A stretch of DNA of 64,000 nt from Escallonia rubra (taxonomy: Eukaryota > Streptophyta > Magnoliopsida > Escalloniales > Escalloniaceae): the NCBI GenBank assembly GCA_033065855.1, contig JAVXUO010000323.1, positions 186,001 through 250,000 of the forward strand, given 5' to 3'. Of this stretch, positions 50,248 through 59,574 are shown piece after piece. The notes below the pieces were generated by a model, which worked only from the letters and a program-made list of their open reading frames with translations, did not search any database and was not told where the DNA came from. The position numbers and the translations under genes are program-made. Every line of letters starts with the position of its first letter. Positions within the stretch are counted from its first letter, which is position 1.

Positions 50248-50672
50248 TGATATGGGTAAAAAGTACTACCCATAAGATGATGACACCTGTCATCATCTGA
50301 TTACATCAGATCGTTAATGAATAAAAGGGAAGTTGAAGCCTTTCATCTTCCCCACTATTTGCACCATCCATTATGGCGGTAACCCCCAATTCAAGCGGAA
50401 TAAGTATTCATTAATCCAGGTGACCTTCCATTAATCTGGTAACTCCCCAATTATGAGGGATATTAACCAACCTAATGGAAGACCCTATAAAAGGGAAATG
50501 CGGGAAAGAAGTGAGGTAAGTAACTATAATCAGAGTTCATACTCATCAATCTTGGGTTATTTCTAACTTAAGCATCGGAGATTTCCCGCCGGAATCCTTT
50601 CCGGCAAGTCACCGGTGTTGTTTTTGCTGTGCAGGCCTATTCACAAACGCGTTCCGGATTCTATCCACAACA
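50248..50672 (+). repeat. 5' LTR of the gypsy element
   Basis: 425 bp, TGATATGGG to CCACAACA. It starts with two hairpins: ATGGGTA/TACCCAT (50252-50273) and a perfect 10-bp stem GATGATGACA/TGTCATCATC (50276-50297). A TATA box TATAAAAG is at 50486-50493, so transcription should start about 30 bp on. No difference from the 3' LTR was seen by eye. Confidence 0.95.
50486..50493 (+). promoter_or_regulatory. LTR TATA box
   Basis: TATAAAAG in CCCTATAAAAGGG, 186 bp before the LTR end. The same box occurs at 59813-59820 in the 3' LTR. Confidence 0.8.
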
Positions 50673-50673
50673 T

Positions 50674-50692
50674 TTTGGCGCCATCCGTGGGA
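50674..50692 (+). promoter_or_regulatory. Primer-binding site of the gypsy element
   Basis: TTTGGCGCCATCCGTGGGA begins one or two bases after the 5' LTR. The TGGCGCC start is the usual tRNA 3'-end complement in Tat/Athila-type elements. Which tRNA is used cannot be settled by eye. Confidence 0.65.
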
Positions 50693-50713
50693 CGCGAAAT
50701 TTGTGAATAGACC

Positions 50714-52417
50714 ATGTCTCAAACTCCCACATCACCAGCTCATCACGAAGGGACAACTCCGGCAATTTTACCCTTGCCGCCAATTCGTGATCCTCTTCGT
50801 GGGAGAGCTGCATCTCCATCCTCCAATCGCGGCAAAAAGGTCGTGACAGCTACTACCGTAGCACGCACCACCACAGCCACAACACCTGTAATTCCTGCAG
50901 TAATAACGGATGCCGTCACGACAGCATCAATAGCCGAAATAATGGTCCCGCGCGCTGGGACAACTGCTCCTCCCTTCGTAAGCACTGTCCTTCCTACTCT
51001 CCAAACTGCTAACGTATCTGCACCTACCACAACGTTACCGATGATGAGCAGCCAAGCCGACTTTATGGCCATTCTTCAAACTATGCAACAGTCTATCGAA
51101 AGGTTACAAGCGGCTGTAGACAATCAGCCTCCGCAATCCGAACCTCTCCCACCTCCAAACGAGCAACATACAATTGGAACGCGGAGGCAGCCAGTTAAGC
51201 ACCGATCGAATTTTCATGAGGAGCGTGGGACCTCAAAGACTCCGGAGCAAATACAGGTAGAAGATGGGCAATCCGACGATGAACGGCGCAACCCGAGATC
51301 CAGAAGACAAGAAAGTTCTTATGAAGTTCATTCTACCAAGAGGGACTCTTATTATAGCCCTGGTGAACATCATGCCGAGCGGTACACCCGTGCCCCAGTC
51401 ATCGTTAGACGCCCATTCACAGAGGAGGTTGACCACTTTCCTGCGCCGCGGAGCTTCAAGATGCCTCCCTGCGAATCATACGATGGCACTGGTGACCCAA
51501 TGGAGCACTTGGCTCGTTTCACTTCGGGTATGAACCTCCATTTAGTCCCTGATCAAATCATGTGCCGAGCGTTCCCAGTAACCCTGAAAGGAGCTGCACA
51601 TGTATGGTTTCAACATCTCGGACAACGCTCTATCTCCTGTTGGGCCCAGTTGGCGGAATCCTTCCGCAACAATTTCTTAACAAGTCGGATACAAAGGAAA
51701 AATTCTTCGGCCCTTTTCCGTATCATTCAAGGACCCAAGGAATCCTTAAAATCCTACTATGCTCGCTTCAACTCTGAAAAACTCCTCATCGACCACTTGG
51801 ATCCAGGAGTAACATTTGCAGCCATGGCGAGAGGAGTGAGGCCAGGCACGCCTTTGCGGTTCTCTCTAAACAAGCGCCCCCCAGAGAACATGACGGACCT
51901 CTTAGACAGAGTTGAAAAGTACTTACGCGCCGAAGAAGATTCGACGACCTCACAGTACGAAGAAACGCATACAGGGCAAAAGAGGCAAGATCGTTCCGAG
52001 GGAAAAATTTCAGATGACCACAAACGTTTGCGTACAACGCTTCCTAAGTCCTTTACCCCTCTCAATACGCCTCGAGGGCACATCCTAAATCAAATCAAGG
52101 GGCAAAGCATCCTCAGGTGGCCAAAACCTATGCGAGGTCCAGCCGAGAAGAGAGATTCTCAACTATACTGTCATTTTCACAAGGATCACGGTCATACAAC
52201 AGATGAATGCAAAGTGCTCCAACGCGAAATCGAGAATCTCATAGCTAAAGGGCATCTCAGGCAATTCGTCAAGACCAATGATAGACAGCAGAATGGAAAG
52301 AGAGGGAATCAGCGAAAAACAGAAGAGGCACCTATGAAGGACCCCCCAGTAATAAACACCTCGTCAGGCGGTGCACACACTCGATTTCCTTATTGTCAAA
52401 GTCAAATCGTCATATAA
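50714..52417 (+). CDS. Gypsy gag polyprotein, 567 aa
   Basis: Structural capsid/nucleocapsid protein of the element. The ATG at 50714 is 42 bp past the LTR. The N-terminal ~100 residues are Thr/Pro/Ala-rich and unstructured. A short hydrophobic-helical part (ADFMAILQTMQQSIERLQAA) follows, then charged linkers. The retrotransposon gag core is about residues 245-400 (YDGTGDPMEHLARF, GAAHVWFQHL). A Cys/His knuckle CHFHKDHGHTTDEC begins at residue 486. The last ~15 residues (from AHTRFP) are read out of frame relative to pol because the frame changes exactly where the protease should be. The frame is fully open with no stops. No protease active-site Asp motif exists in it. Confidence 0.92.
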   Translation: MSQTPTSPAHHEGTTPAILPLPPIRDPLRGRAASPSSNRGKKVVTATTVARTTTATTPVIPAVITDAVTTASIAEIMVPRAGTTAPPFVSTVLPTLQTANVSAPTTTLPMMSSQADFMAILQTMQQSIERLQAAVDNQPPQSEPLPPPNEQHTIGTRRQPVKHRSNFHEERGTSKTPEQIQVEDGQSDDERRNPRSRRQESSYEVHSTKRDSYYSPGEHHAERYTRAPVIVRRPFTEEVDHFPAPRSFKMPPCESYDGTGDPMEHLARFTSGMNLHLVPDQIMCRAFPVTLKGAAHVWFQHLGQRSISCWAQLAESFRNNFLTSRIQRKNSSALFRIIQGPKESLKSYYARFNSEKLLIDHLDPGVTFAAMARGVRPGTPLRFSLNKRPPENMTDLLDRVEKYLRAEEDSTTSQYEETHTGQKRQDRSEGKISDDHKRLRTTLPKSFTPLNTPRGHILNQIKGQSILRWPKPMRGPAEKRDSQLYCHFHKDHGHTTDECKVLQREIENLIAKGHLRQFVKTNDRQQNGKRGNQRKTEEAPMKDPPVINTSSGGAHTRFPYCQSQIVI

Positions 52418-55400
52418 CGGAATTTTGGGACGAACGGGCCTCAACAAGTTACAGGCTGTAGCTTCAACCTATCATCTCATTATGAAATTCCCTACGTCAG
52501 CAGGGGTTGGCTTTGTCAAAGGAGATCAGATCCTGGCCCGAAGGTGTTACGTAGCGTCTTGCAAAACCGAGGAAACACTCTCCATTGATGACCAGCGGGA
52601 CGAGAGAACGTTAAGACGTGCGGAGCCTGTAGAAGCTCTTGTTTCAATACCGATCTTAGAAGGGGATGAGGAGCGGCAAGTTAGAATTGGATCGATGCTA
52701 GAGCCGATGGTTAGAGACCAATTAGTCTCCTTCCTTCGCTCCAACATAGATATCTTCGCATGGAGTGCGGCAGACATGCCCGGTATCGATCCATCTGTAA
52801 TCATGCACCAGCTATCTGTTAATCCCATGTTCAAACCAGTCAAGCAGAAGAAGCGCTCTTTCGCACCAGAGCGACAAATGATCATAAAAAAGGAAGTCGA
52901 TAAACTCCAGGACGCTGATTTCATTGAGGAAATTGACTACCCCGAGTGGGTAGCCAATGTCGTCATGGTGCCGAAAGTTGGGACAAATAAGTGGAGAATT
53001 TGCATTGACTACACGGATTTAAATAAAGCATGCCCCAAAGATAGCTACCCGCTGCCACGCATCGATACGCTGATTGATGCTACGTCCGGTCATCAGCTAC
53101 TTAGCTTCATGGATGCGTTCTCCGGTTATAATCAGATCCGCATGTATGAGGATGACGTAGCTAAGACAGCTTTTATCACGGACCAGGGCTTATTCTGCTA
53201 CAAGGTCATGCCCTTTGGGCTAAAGAATGCTGGCGCAACCTACCAAAGGTTAGTGGACAAAATATTCAAACCTCTCATAGGGAAAAGTATGGAGGTCTAT
53301 GTCGACGATATGCTCGTCAAAAGCCTCCAAGCAGAGGATCACATCACTGATCTCCAACAATGTTTCAGCCTCCTCCGTGAATTTCGCATGCGCCTCAACC
53401 CCGCCAAGTGCGCTTTCGGAGTATCGTCTGGTAAATTCCTTGGGTTTATGATCTCGGAGAGGGGGATCGAAGCTAACCCTGAAAAGATCAAAGCCATTCA
53501 AGAAATGGTTGCTCCTAGACGCGTCAAGGAAGTACAAGTATTGACAGGGCGAATTGCTGCCCTCGGCAGATTCCTCTCCAAATCGGCTGAGCGTTGTTTA
53601 CCATTCTTCAAAGCATTGAAAAACATCAAAAATTTTGAATGGACGGATGAGTGTCAGACTTCCTTTAACGAGCTAAAAGCATATCTTGCGTCGCCACCTC
53701 TCCTCTCCAAACCCATCCCAGGGGAAGATCTTTTTCTTTACTTGGCAATCTCAGCATCTGCCGTCAGCGCAGTTCTAATTCGAGAGCAAGATAGACGGCA
53801 GCTCCCCATCTATTATGTGAGCAAAGTTCTTCAGGGAGCCGAACAGAGATATCCGAATACGGAGAAATTGGCATTCGCTTTGCTAATCGCCGCAAGGAAG
53901 CTCCGACCCTATTTTCAGTCTCACACGATAATCGTGCTCACTGACAAGCCCCTTAGACGAATATTGCATAAACCTGATCTCTCGGGCCGCCTCGTTCCTT
54001 GGTCGATAGAACTAGGCGAATTTGACATCCGTTATGAACCACGACCTTCGGTCAAAGGACAAGCCTTGGCAGACTTCATTGTTGAATGTACCTTCCCCAT
54101 TGAAGACGAAGAACCACTCCACGCCCAAACCGAATTATTCACTTGGACACTCTTTGTGGATGGATCATCGAACACAAATGGAAGTGGTGCAGGGTTAATC
54201 CTCAATGGACCAGATGGTCTGACCATAGAATACGCTCTTCGCTTTGACTTCCAAGCTTCAAACAACGAAGCCGAATACGAAGCACTGATTGCAGGTCTAC
54301 ATCTTGCTCAAGCCATGCGCGCAGCGTCCCTCCATGCTTTCAGCGATTCAGCACTTGTTGTGAAACAGATGTCTGGAGAATACGAAGCCAAAGATCCAAA
54401 AATGGCGAGCTACCTGCGTAAGGCGCGAGAAGTAGCCAATGCATTTACTCTATTCAAGATCACACAAATCCGCAGAGAAGACAATACATCTGCGGATGCA
54501 CTCTCAAGATTGGCCTCTCTTGACCCATCCGGCTTTGGCCGCACAATCCACCTCGAACTTTTGTATGAACCAAGCATTGTGACAAAGGAAGTCTTGCAGA
54601 CCGAGCACGAACCATCGTGGATTGATCCCATCAAGGCCTACCTTCACGGCGGTACATTGCCTACCGACCGGAAGCAAGCCAGGAGTATCGTCCTACGCTC
54701 GGCTCGGTATGCTATCGTAGATGATGTGTTATACAAGCGATCCTTCACACTTCCCTACCTCCGTTGCCTCACCCCATCAGAGGCCAACTATGCTTTACGA
54801 GAAGTCCATGAAGGCATTTGTGGACAACACTTGGGAGGACGCGCATTAGCACACAAGGTTCTTCGACACGGATATTATTGGCCAACAATGCATCATGACG
54901 CTTTGGATTACACTAAGAAATGCGATGCTTGCCAGCGCTTCTCATCAGTACCCAGACAAGCACCAAGCTCTTTAACATCTCTGAGTAGTCCCATCCCTTT
55001 CGCTATGTGGGGAATGGACATCATGGGTCCTTTCCCCCCGGCCACAGCTCAACGCCGATTCGTAATTGTGGCAATTGATTATTTCACCAAGTGGGCGGAA
55101 GCCGAAGCCTTGGCCACAATTACAGAAAAAAAATGTGAAGACTTCTTCTGGCGTGCGATCGTTTGTCGCTTTGGGATTCCACGGATACTCGTCACAGATA
55201 ATGGCAAGCAGTTCGACAGCCTAACCTTTCGCACCTTTTGTGCTAATTTGGCGATTGAGCAACGCTTCACATCAGTAGCACACCCACAAGCCAACGGCCA
55301 AACCGAGGTTACAAATCGCACGCTTCTCCAAGGGATAAAGAAGAAGCTTGACGGAGCAAAAGGCTTATGGGTCGAAGAATTGCCCAAAATCCTTTGGGCA

Positions 55401-55853
55401 TACAATACAACAACAAGAACTCCTACAGGTGAAACTCCATTCAGTCTATCATTTGGGACAGAAGCACTCATCCCGGTGGAAGTAGGGTTACCTTCTCTTC
55501 GGCTCACAGCCTATGATTCGATTCAGAACGAAGAAGCTCTTCGCGCAAACCTTGATCTCCTTGAAGAGCGTAGAGAACAAGCGTCTATACGACTAGCGGC
55601 ATACCAACATCGGGTTTCCAAGTTCTACGACCAAAGAGTTCGGCCTCGAACATTCCAAATTGGAGACCTAGTCTTACGCCGCATAGAGGCTTCAGCCCCA
55701 CGAGAAGCCATTGGAAAGCTGGCCCCAAATTGGGAAGGTCCATATAAAATAGTAAAAAGGGGCGGCCCCGGAGCATACCATTTGGAGCGCATGGACGGAA
55801 CATCAGTCCCTCGGACGTGGAATGCCACCAACTTACGACGATACTACGCATAA
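52371..55853 (+). CDS. Gypsy pol: RT, two RNase H domains, integrase (1160 codons)
   Basis: Open without stops, overlapping gag by 47 bp in a different frame. It has no ATG at its upstream limit (GTG), so expression as drawn would need frameshifting or splicing. The first ~60 residues are only the tail of the protease region (DFLIVKV, GILGRTGLNKLQ); the core with the catalytic Asp is absent. The reverse transcriptase has active site YVDD at residues 310-313; the first RNase H spans about 440-545. A second, archaeal-type RNase H begins LFVDGSSNTNGSGAG (about 594). The integrase has an HHCC zinc part (about 815-860) and catalytic Asp883, Asp943 and Glu979, a D-x35-E spacing. A GPY-type motif (WEGPYKIV) is near the end. 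This dual RNase H layout is typical of Tat elements. Confidence 0.93.
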   Translation: MHTLDFLIVKVKSSYNGILGRTGLNKLQAVASTYHLIMKFPTSAGVGFVKGDQILARRCYVASCKTEETLSIDDQRDERTLRRAEPVEALVSIPILEGDEERQVRIGSMLEPMVRDQLVSFLRSNIDIFAWSAADMPGIDPSVIMHQLSVNPMFKPVKQKKRSFAPERQMIIKKEVDKLQDADFIEEIDYPEWVANVVMVPKVGTNKWRICIDYTDLNKACPKDSYPLPRIDTLIDATSGHQLLSFMDAFSGYNQIRMYEDDVAKTAFITDQGLFCYKVMPFGLKNAGATYQRLVDKIFKPLIGKSMEVYVDDMLVKSLQAEDHITDLQQCFSLLREFRMRLNPAKCAFGVSSGKFLGFMISERGIEANPEKIKAIQEMVAPRRVKEVQVLTGRIAALGRFLSKSAERCLPFFKALKNIKNFEWTDECQTSFNELKAYLASPPLLSKPIPGEDLFLYLAISASAVSAVLIREQDRRQLPIYYVSKVLQGAEQRYPNTEKLAFALLIAARKLRPYFQSHTIIVLTDKPLRRILHKPDLSGRLVPWSIELGEFDIRYEPRPSVKGQALADFIVECTFPIEDEEPLHAQTELFTWTLFVDGSSNTNGSGAGLILNGPDGLTIEYALRFDFQASNNEAEYEALIAGLHLAQAMRAASLHAFSDSALVVKQMSGEYEAKDPKMASYLRKAREVANAFTLFKITQIRREDNTSADALSRLASLDPSGFGRTIHLELLYEPSIVTKEVLQTEHEPSWIDPIKAYLHGGTLPTDRKQARSIVLRSARYAIVDDVLYKRSFTLPYLRCLTPSEANYALREVHEGICGQHLGGRALAHKVLRHGYYWPTMHHDALDYTKKCDACQRFSSVPRQAPSSLTSLSSPIPFAMWGMDIMGPFPPATAQRRFVIVAIDYFTKWAEAEALATITEKKCEDFFWRAIVCRFGIPRILVTDNGKQFDSLTFRTFCANLAIEQRFTSVAHPQANGQTEVTNRTLLQGIKKKLDGAKGLWVEELPKILWAYNTTTRTPTGETPFSLSFGTEALIPVEVGLPSLRLTAYDSIQNEEALRANLDLLEERREQASIRLAAYQHRVSKFYDQRVRPRTFQIGDLVLRRIEASAPREAIGKLAPNWEGPYKIVKRGGPGAYHLERMDGTSVPRTWNATNLRRYYA

Positions 55854-56195
55854 GCAAGCCTGGGGGGGAAGCCACACGCTCCGCCCACGCAATTCACCTT
55901 TGCTTGCTCATGCTAGTATTCATGATCCATCCGTCCTAGCTTACTCATACTTCATGTTTTTATCATGTCGAGAATTTATTCCCAGGCTTTGACAGCCCAT
56001 GTTCAATTCCCGTTTTATCAAATGTACTTCCATCTTTATTATGAATGGAAACTGACTCACAACCCGCAAAGACTCACAAATGCAAAACAAAGCCTTGATT
56101 GCATTATAAAACCAAAAGTTGCTACAAGTTAGGCTTCTAGGCCATACAAAACGAGAGTTACTCTAAAGTAGCTAAAAAAGAAACAAACGCCTAGT

Positions 56196-58057
56196 CTACT
56201 CCTGCTGATCAGCAACATTCTCTGGTAACTCCGTCGCAGAGTGTCCCTCGTGTGGCTTTGAAATCATCCTAGAAGCTGACCCGGAGGCTCCCAGACTGGC
56301 CAAAGATTGCGAGCTGACAGCCCTCTTCCGCTCAGCCTCTTCCTTAAGAGCATCATCTTGAAAAGATTCACAGCCTGAAGAGCGACTGAAGATTTCTCAG
56401 CCTCCAAATGACTAACTCGATTTACCAGCTCATCATTGGACAGCTCTAGCCTTCCAACCTTTCTGCCCAGATCTTCGACTTTCTTCTCGGCCTCGCGGCG
56501 AAAGTTGTTCTCGATCAGTGTCTTTTTCTTCTCTTCATCCAGCACCTTATCCGCAGCAATCAACTTCTCGGCGCCAATCTGCACCTGAGCAACGGCCTAC
56601 AAAACAAACGTTGGGATTAAAAAGTTTTTTAAACTTTCAAATCATCGACAAAGGTAAATCTCAAACCTGCGACATCAGATGAACCATTCCATTGGCTGTG
56701 TCAGAAGCGCCGTAGCCGGACAGAGTTTTACGATCCATAGGAATAATCGCATTACTAGACCAGTCCCATGCTGTGCGAGGAGATTTGAAAACAGACTCCT
56801 CAATAGATACCCCCCAAGCAGGATGATGAGGAGTATCAGGACGAACAGAAGACGAGGTAGCTCTGCTTCCAGCCCTCCTTTTCTTAGGAGCTTTGTCAAC
56901 CGGAGGCAAGCCAATGACGTACTCCTCTGTACGCGTCTGACTAGTATTTGGCCGAGTCCCAGAGACCAGCGCGCCAAAATCCAGATCTTGCACTTCCTCC
57001 TCTTCAGCGCCATGAACGGATACAAGTTCATCAGGAATAATGTCCATAAGGACTCCCTGAGCATCAAACAACGGAAGATCTCCTTGTGCACGAGAAGACA
57101 TGGTCCCTGCACAGGCGATAACAGTAAGATCCCCGTTAAAAGATAACAAGCATTTAAGTTTCGATAAAAACATTTACCAGGGTCATTTTCGCCCTCCTCT
57201 TCAATGACATCTTGAGGCTCGAGGGAGCAGATGATGTTGCATTCGCGGAGCTGAGCATTACTCAAAGGATATCTTGATTCTAAAGGCGCAGCTCCCTTAA
57301 GCTTCTCAATGTGTTCGAGGTCAGTTATTGACAAGTCTTTTTCTTTTAACACATTACAGTCTTTAGTCACACATTCGGGTAGCCATACATTGCAGACTTT
57401 ATTCCGTTGAGACTTGGGCAATTTAACAAACAGAAATTTCTCCTTCCAATGGTGGTTTGACGAGGGTGGGTGTGGAAATAAGTTAGCCTCGGCCTTAGGA
57501 CGACGACTCAAGAAATACCAACCCACCTGCCTTGTAATTGTACATATAGTGAAAAACCATCTGAACACCCTAACTCTGGGTTTTAAACCAAGTTTATGGC
57601 ATTGATAGATAAAGAAACTTAAAAAGCGCCAGGCATGGGGTGACAACTGACCAGGTGCAAGATTGTACGCGTTCAAAACCTTAATAAAGAAAGGATGAAG
57701 GGGAACTCTAAAACCATTAAGAAACATGTCCCGATAAACTCCTATCTCGTCTATGGTCACCATGTTTGCTGACTCACCCTCGTCCGGTAATCTAAGTTTT
57801 ACGCTTGGTGGGATCTCACACTGTTCCCTTAAAAGTTTTAAGTCATAGCTACTAAGCTTGCTTCTGAGCGTATGCGCGTCAAAAGGTGAAGGAGACCGGG
57901 CCCTCTCCATCAAAACCTCCTTCGGGGGGACTCCCCTTGACTCTTGGAAAGGAATTAAGGGAACACCAACTTCTAAGAACAAAGGATCAAAAGTTTGTTC
58001 TACCCTAACACCTTGCGCATCAAACCCAGAAACACGTTTTCCATCTTTTTTTGACAT
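56196..58057 (-). CDS. Spliced antisense gene of the gypsy element (PF04195-like)
   Basis: Three exons on the strand opposite gag-pol: 58057-57178 (from ATG), 57106-56667 and 56596 onward; the two GT-AG introns keep phase. Exon 1 reads like the plant domain called putative gypsy-type transposon (Transposase_28): ANMVTIDEIGVYRDMF, GFRVPLHPFFIKVLNAYNL, PGQLSPHAWRFLSFF. Exon 2 is Ser/Pro-rich with a basic KKRRAGSR patch, possibly nuclear. Exon 3 forms a coiled coil (EKLIAADKVLDEEKKK, LSNDELVNRVSHLEAEKSS). Near 56362 the coiled-coil frame shifts: one frame stops near 56266, the other, more coherent (DDALKEEAERKRA), reaches TAG at 56198-56196. So the last exon may be frameshifted or hold a missed intron. 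A TATA box lies 187 bp upstream. The function of such proteins is unknown. Confidence 0.72.
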
Positions 58058-58243
58058 AGTTTCAGATCAAAGGAAGAAATCTTACAAAAAACTGAAAGAA
58101 AAAAGTGTGAAGCTTACTTGGAAAAGAAGAAGAAATCTCCAAACTCTTTGAAGTTCTTCTTTGAGTGAAACTTCCAAATCGCCTCTCTCAACACCACTTG
58201 AGAAAAATGAGAAGTTGTGGTGAGAATGAAAAGTTTTACCCCC

Positions 58244-58250
58244 TTATATA
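58244..58250 (-). promoter_or_regulatory. TATA box of the antisense gene
   Basis: Minus strand TATATAA within CTATATAAGGGGG, 187 bp upstream of the antisense ATG (58057) and immediately downstream, in the antisense direction, of the 33-bp repeat array. Placement supports an autonomous antisense promoter; function is inferred. Confidence 0.6.
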
Positions 58251-58263
58251 GAGATAACGGACT

Positions 58264-58494
58264 CATCCAACGGATGAGATCTCACAACGGTTAGATCATC
58301 CAACGGATGAGATCTCACAACGGTTAGATCATCCAACGGATGAGATCTCACAACGGTTAGATCATCCAACGGATGAGATCTCACAACGGTTAGATCATCC
58401 AACGGATGAGATCTCACAACGTTTAGATCATCCAACGAACGAAATCTCGTGACGGTTAGATCGTCCAACGGATAAGATCTCGTGACAATTAATT
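58264..58494. repeat. Tandem array, 7 x 33 bp
   Basis: Unit CATCCAACGGATGAGATC plus TCACAACGGTTAGAT. Copies 1-4 are identical, copy 5 has one change, and copies 6-7 are diverged (CTCGTGACGG). Each unit has two AACGG cores and an inverted GATGAGATCTCA. Because 33 is divisible by 3, a false open frame with an 11-aa period runs through it. Confidence 0.95.
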
Positions 58495-58553
58495 CATCTT
58501 ATGCACAAGGCAAGCTCTAATGAAATGACCCGAGGGGCAAAATTACTTGTTTA

Positions 58554-59513
58554 CATACGCCTCTGCTCGGCCAAGCCGAGTAGACGAGCAACGCATACGC
58601 CTCTGCTCGGCCAAGCCGAGTAGACGAGCAACGCATACGCCTCTGCTCGGCCAAGCCGAGTAGACGAGCAACCCATACGCCTCTGCTCGGCCAAGCCGAG
58701 TAGACGAGCAACCCATACGCCTCTGCTCGGCCAAGCCGAGTAGACGAGCAACCCATACGCCTCTGCTCGGCCAAGCCGAGTAGACGAGCAACTCATACGC
58801 CTCTGCTCGGCCAAGCCGAGTAGACGAGCAACTCATACGCCTCTGCTCGGCCAAGCCGAGTAGACGAGCAACTCATACGCCTCTGCTCGGCCAAGCCGAG
58901 TAGACGAGCTACTCATACGCCTCTGCTCGGCCAAGCCGAGTAGACGAGCAACTCTTACGCCTCTGCTCGGCCAAGCCGAGTAGACGAGCAACTCTTACGC
59001 CTCTGCTCGGCCAAGCCGAGTAGACGAGCTACTCTTACGCCTCTGCTCGGCCAAGCCGAGTAGACGAGCTACTCTTACGCCTCTGCTCGGCCAAGCCGAG
59101 TAGACGAGCTACTCTTACGCCTCTGCTCGGCCAAGCCGAGTAGACGAGCAACTCATACGCCTCTGCTCGGCCAAGCCGAGTAGACGAGCTACTCATACGC
59201 CTCTGCTCGGCCAAGCCGAGTAGACGAGCTACTCATACGCCTCTGCTCGGCCAAGCCGAGTAGACGAGCAACTCATACGCCTCTGCTCGGCCAAGCCGAG
59301 TAGACGAGCTACTCTTACGCCTCTGCTCGGCCAAGCCGAGTAGACGAGCTACTCTTACGCCTCTGCTCGGCCAAGCCGAGTAGACGAGCTACTCTTACGC
59401 CTCTGCTCGGCCAAGCCGAGTAGACGAGCAACTCATACGCCTCTGCTCGGCCAAGCCGAGTAGACGAGCAAACTCTTGACGCCTCTGCTCGGCCAGGCCG
59501 AGTAGACTAGCAA
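58554..59513. repeat. 40-bp minisatellite, about 24 copies
   Basis: Unit CTCTGCTCGGCCAAGCCGAG followed by TAGACGAGCAACTCATACGC. Every copy has a perfect hairpin CTCGGC-CAA-GCCGAG. Units differ almost only at two sites: GAGCA/GAGCT and the spacer CGCAT, CCCAT, CTCAT or CTCTT. Variants are clustered, and the last two units (59441-59513) are degenerate. All reading frames are open on the minus strand through repetition alone; no gene is implied. It lies between the antisense gene and the 3' LTR, where Tat elements often carry minisatellites. Confidence 0.97.
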
Positions 59514-59550
59514 TTCGATATCTATATTATAATTCCATATTCTTCTTTTA

Positions 59551-59574
59551 AAAGAAAAAGGAATGAGGGGCAAA
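59551..59574 (+). promoter_or_regulatory. Polypurine tract of the gypsy element
   Basis: AAAGAAAAAGGAATGAGGGG then CAAA directly before the 3' LTR: the expected second-strand primer site. Confidence 0.8.

Noticed and set aside
50743..51072. Minus-strand ORF over gag
   Set aside because: Shadow of the Thr/Ala-rich gag N terminus; likewise the minus-strand frames over pol at 52547-55875.
58517..58854. Three overlapping minus-strand ORFs (RRMGCSSTRLGRAEAY type repeats)
   Set aside because: They arise because a 40-bp unit without stops is open in all frames. No start context, no non-repeat sequence.
58554..59513. Regular repeats with hairpins, CRISPR-like at first sight
   Set aside because: Units are contiguous without unique spacers and lie inside a plant retrotransposon.
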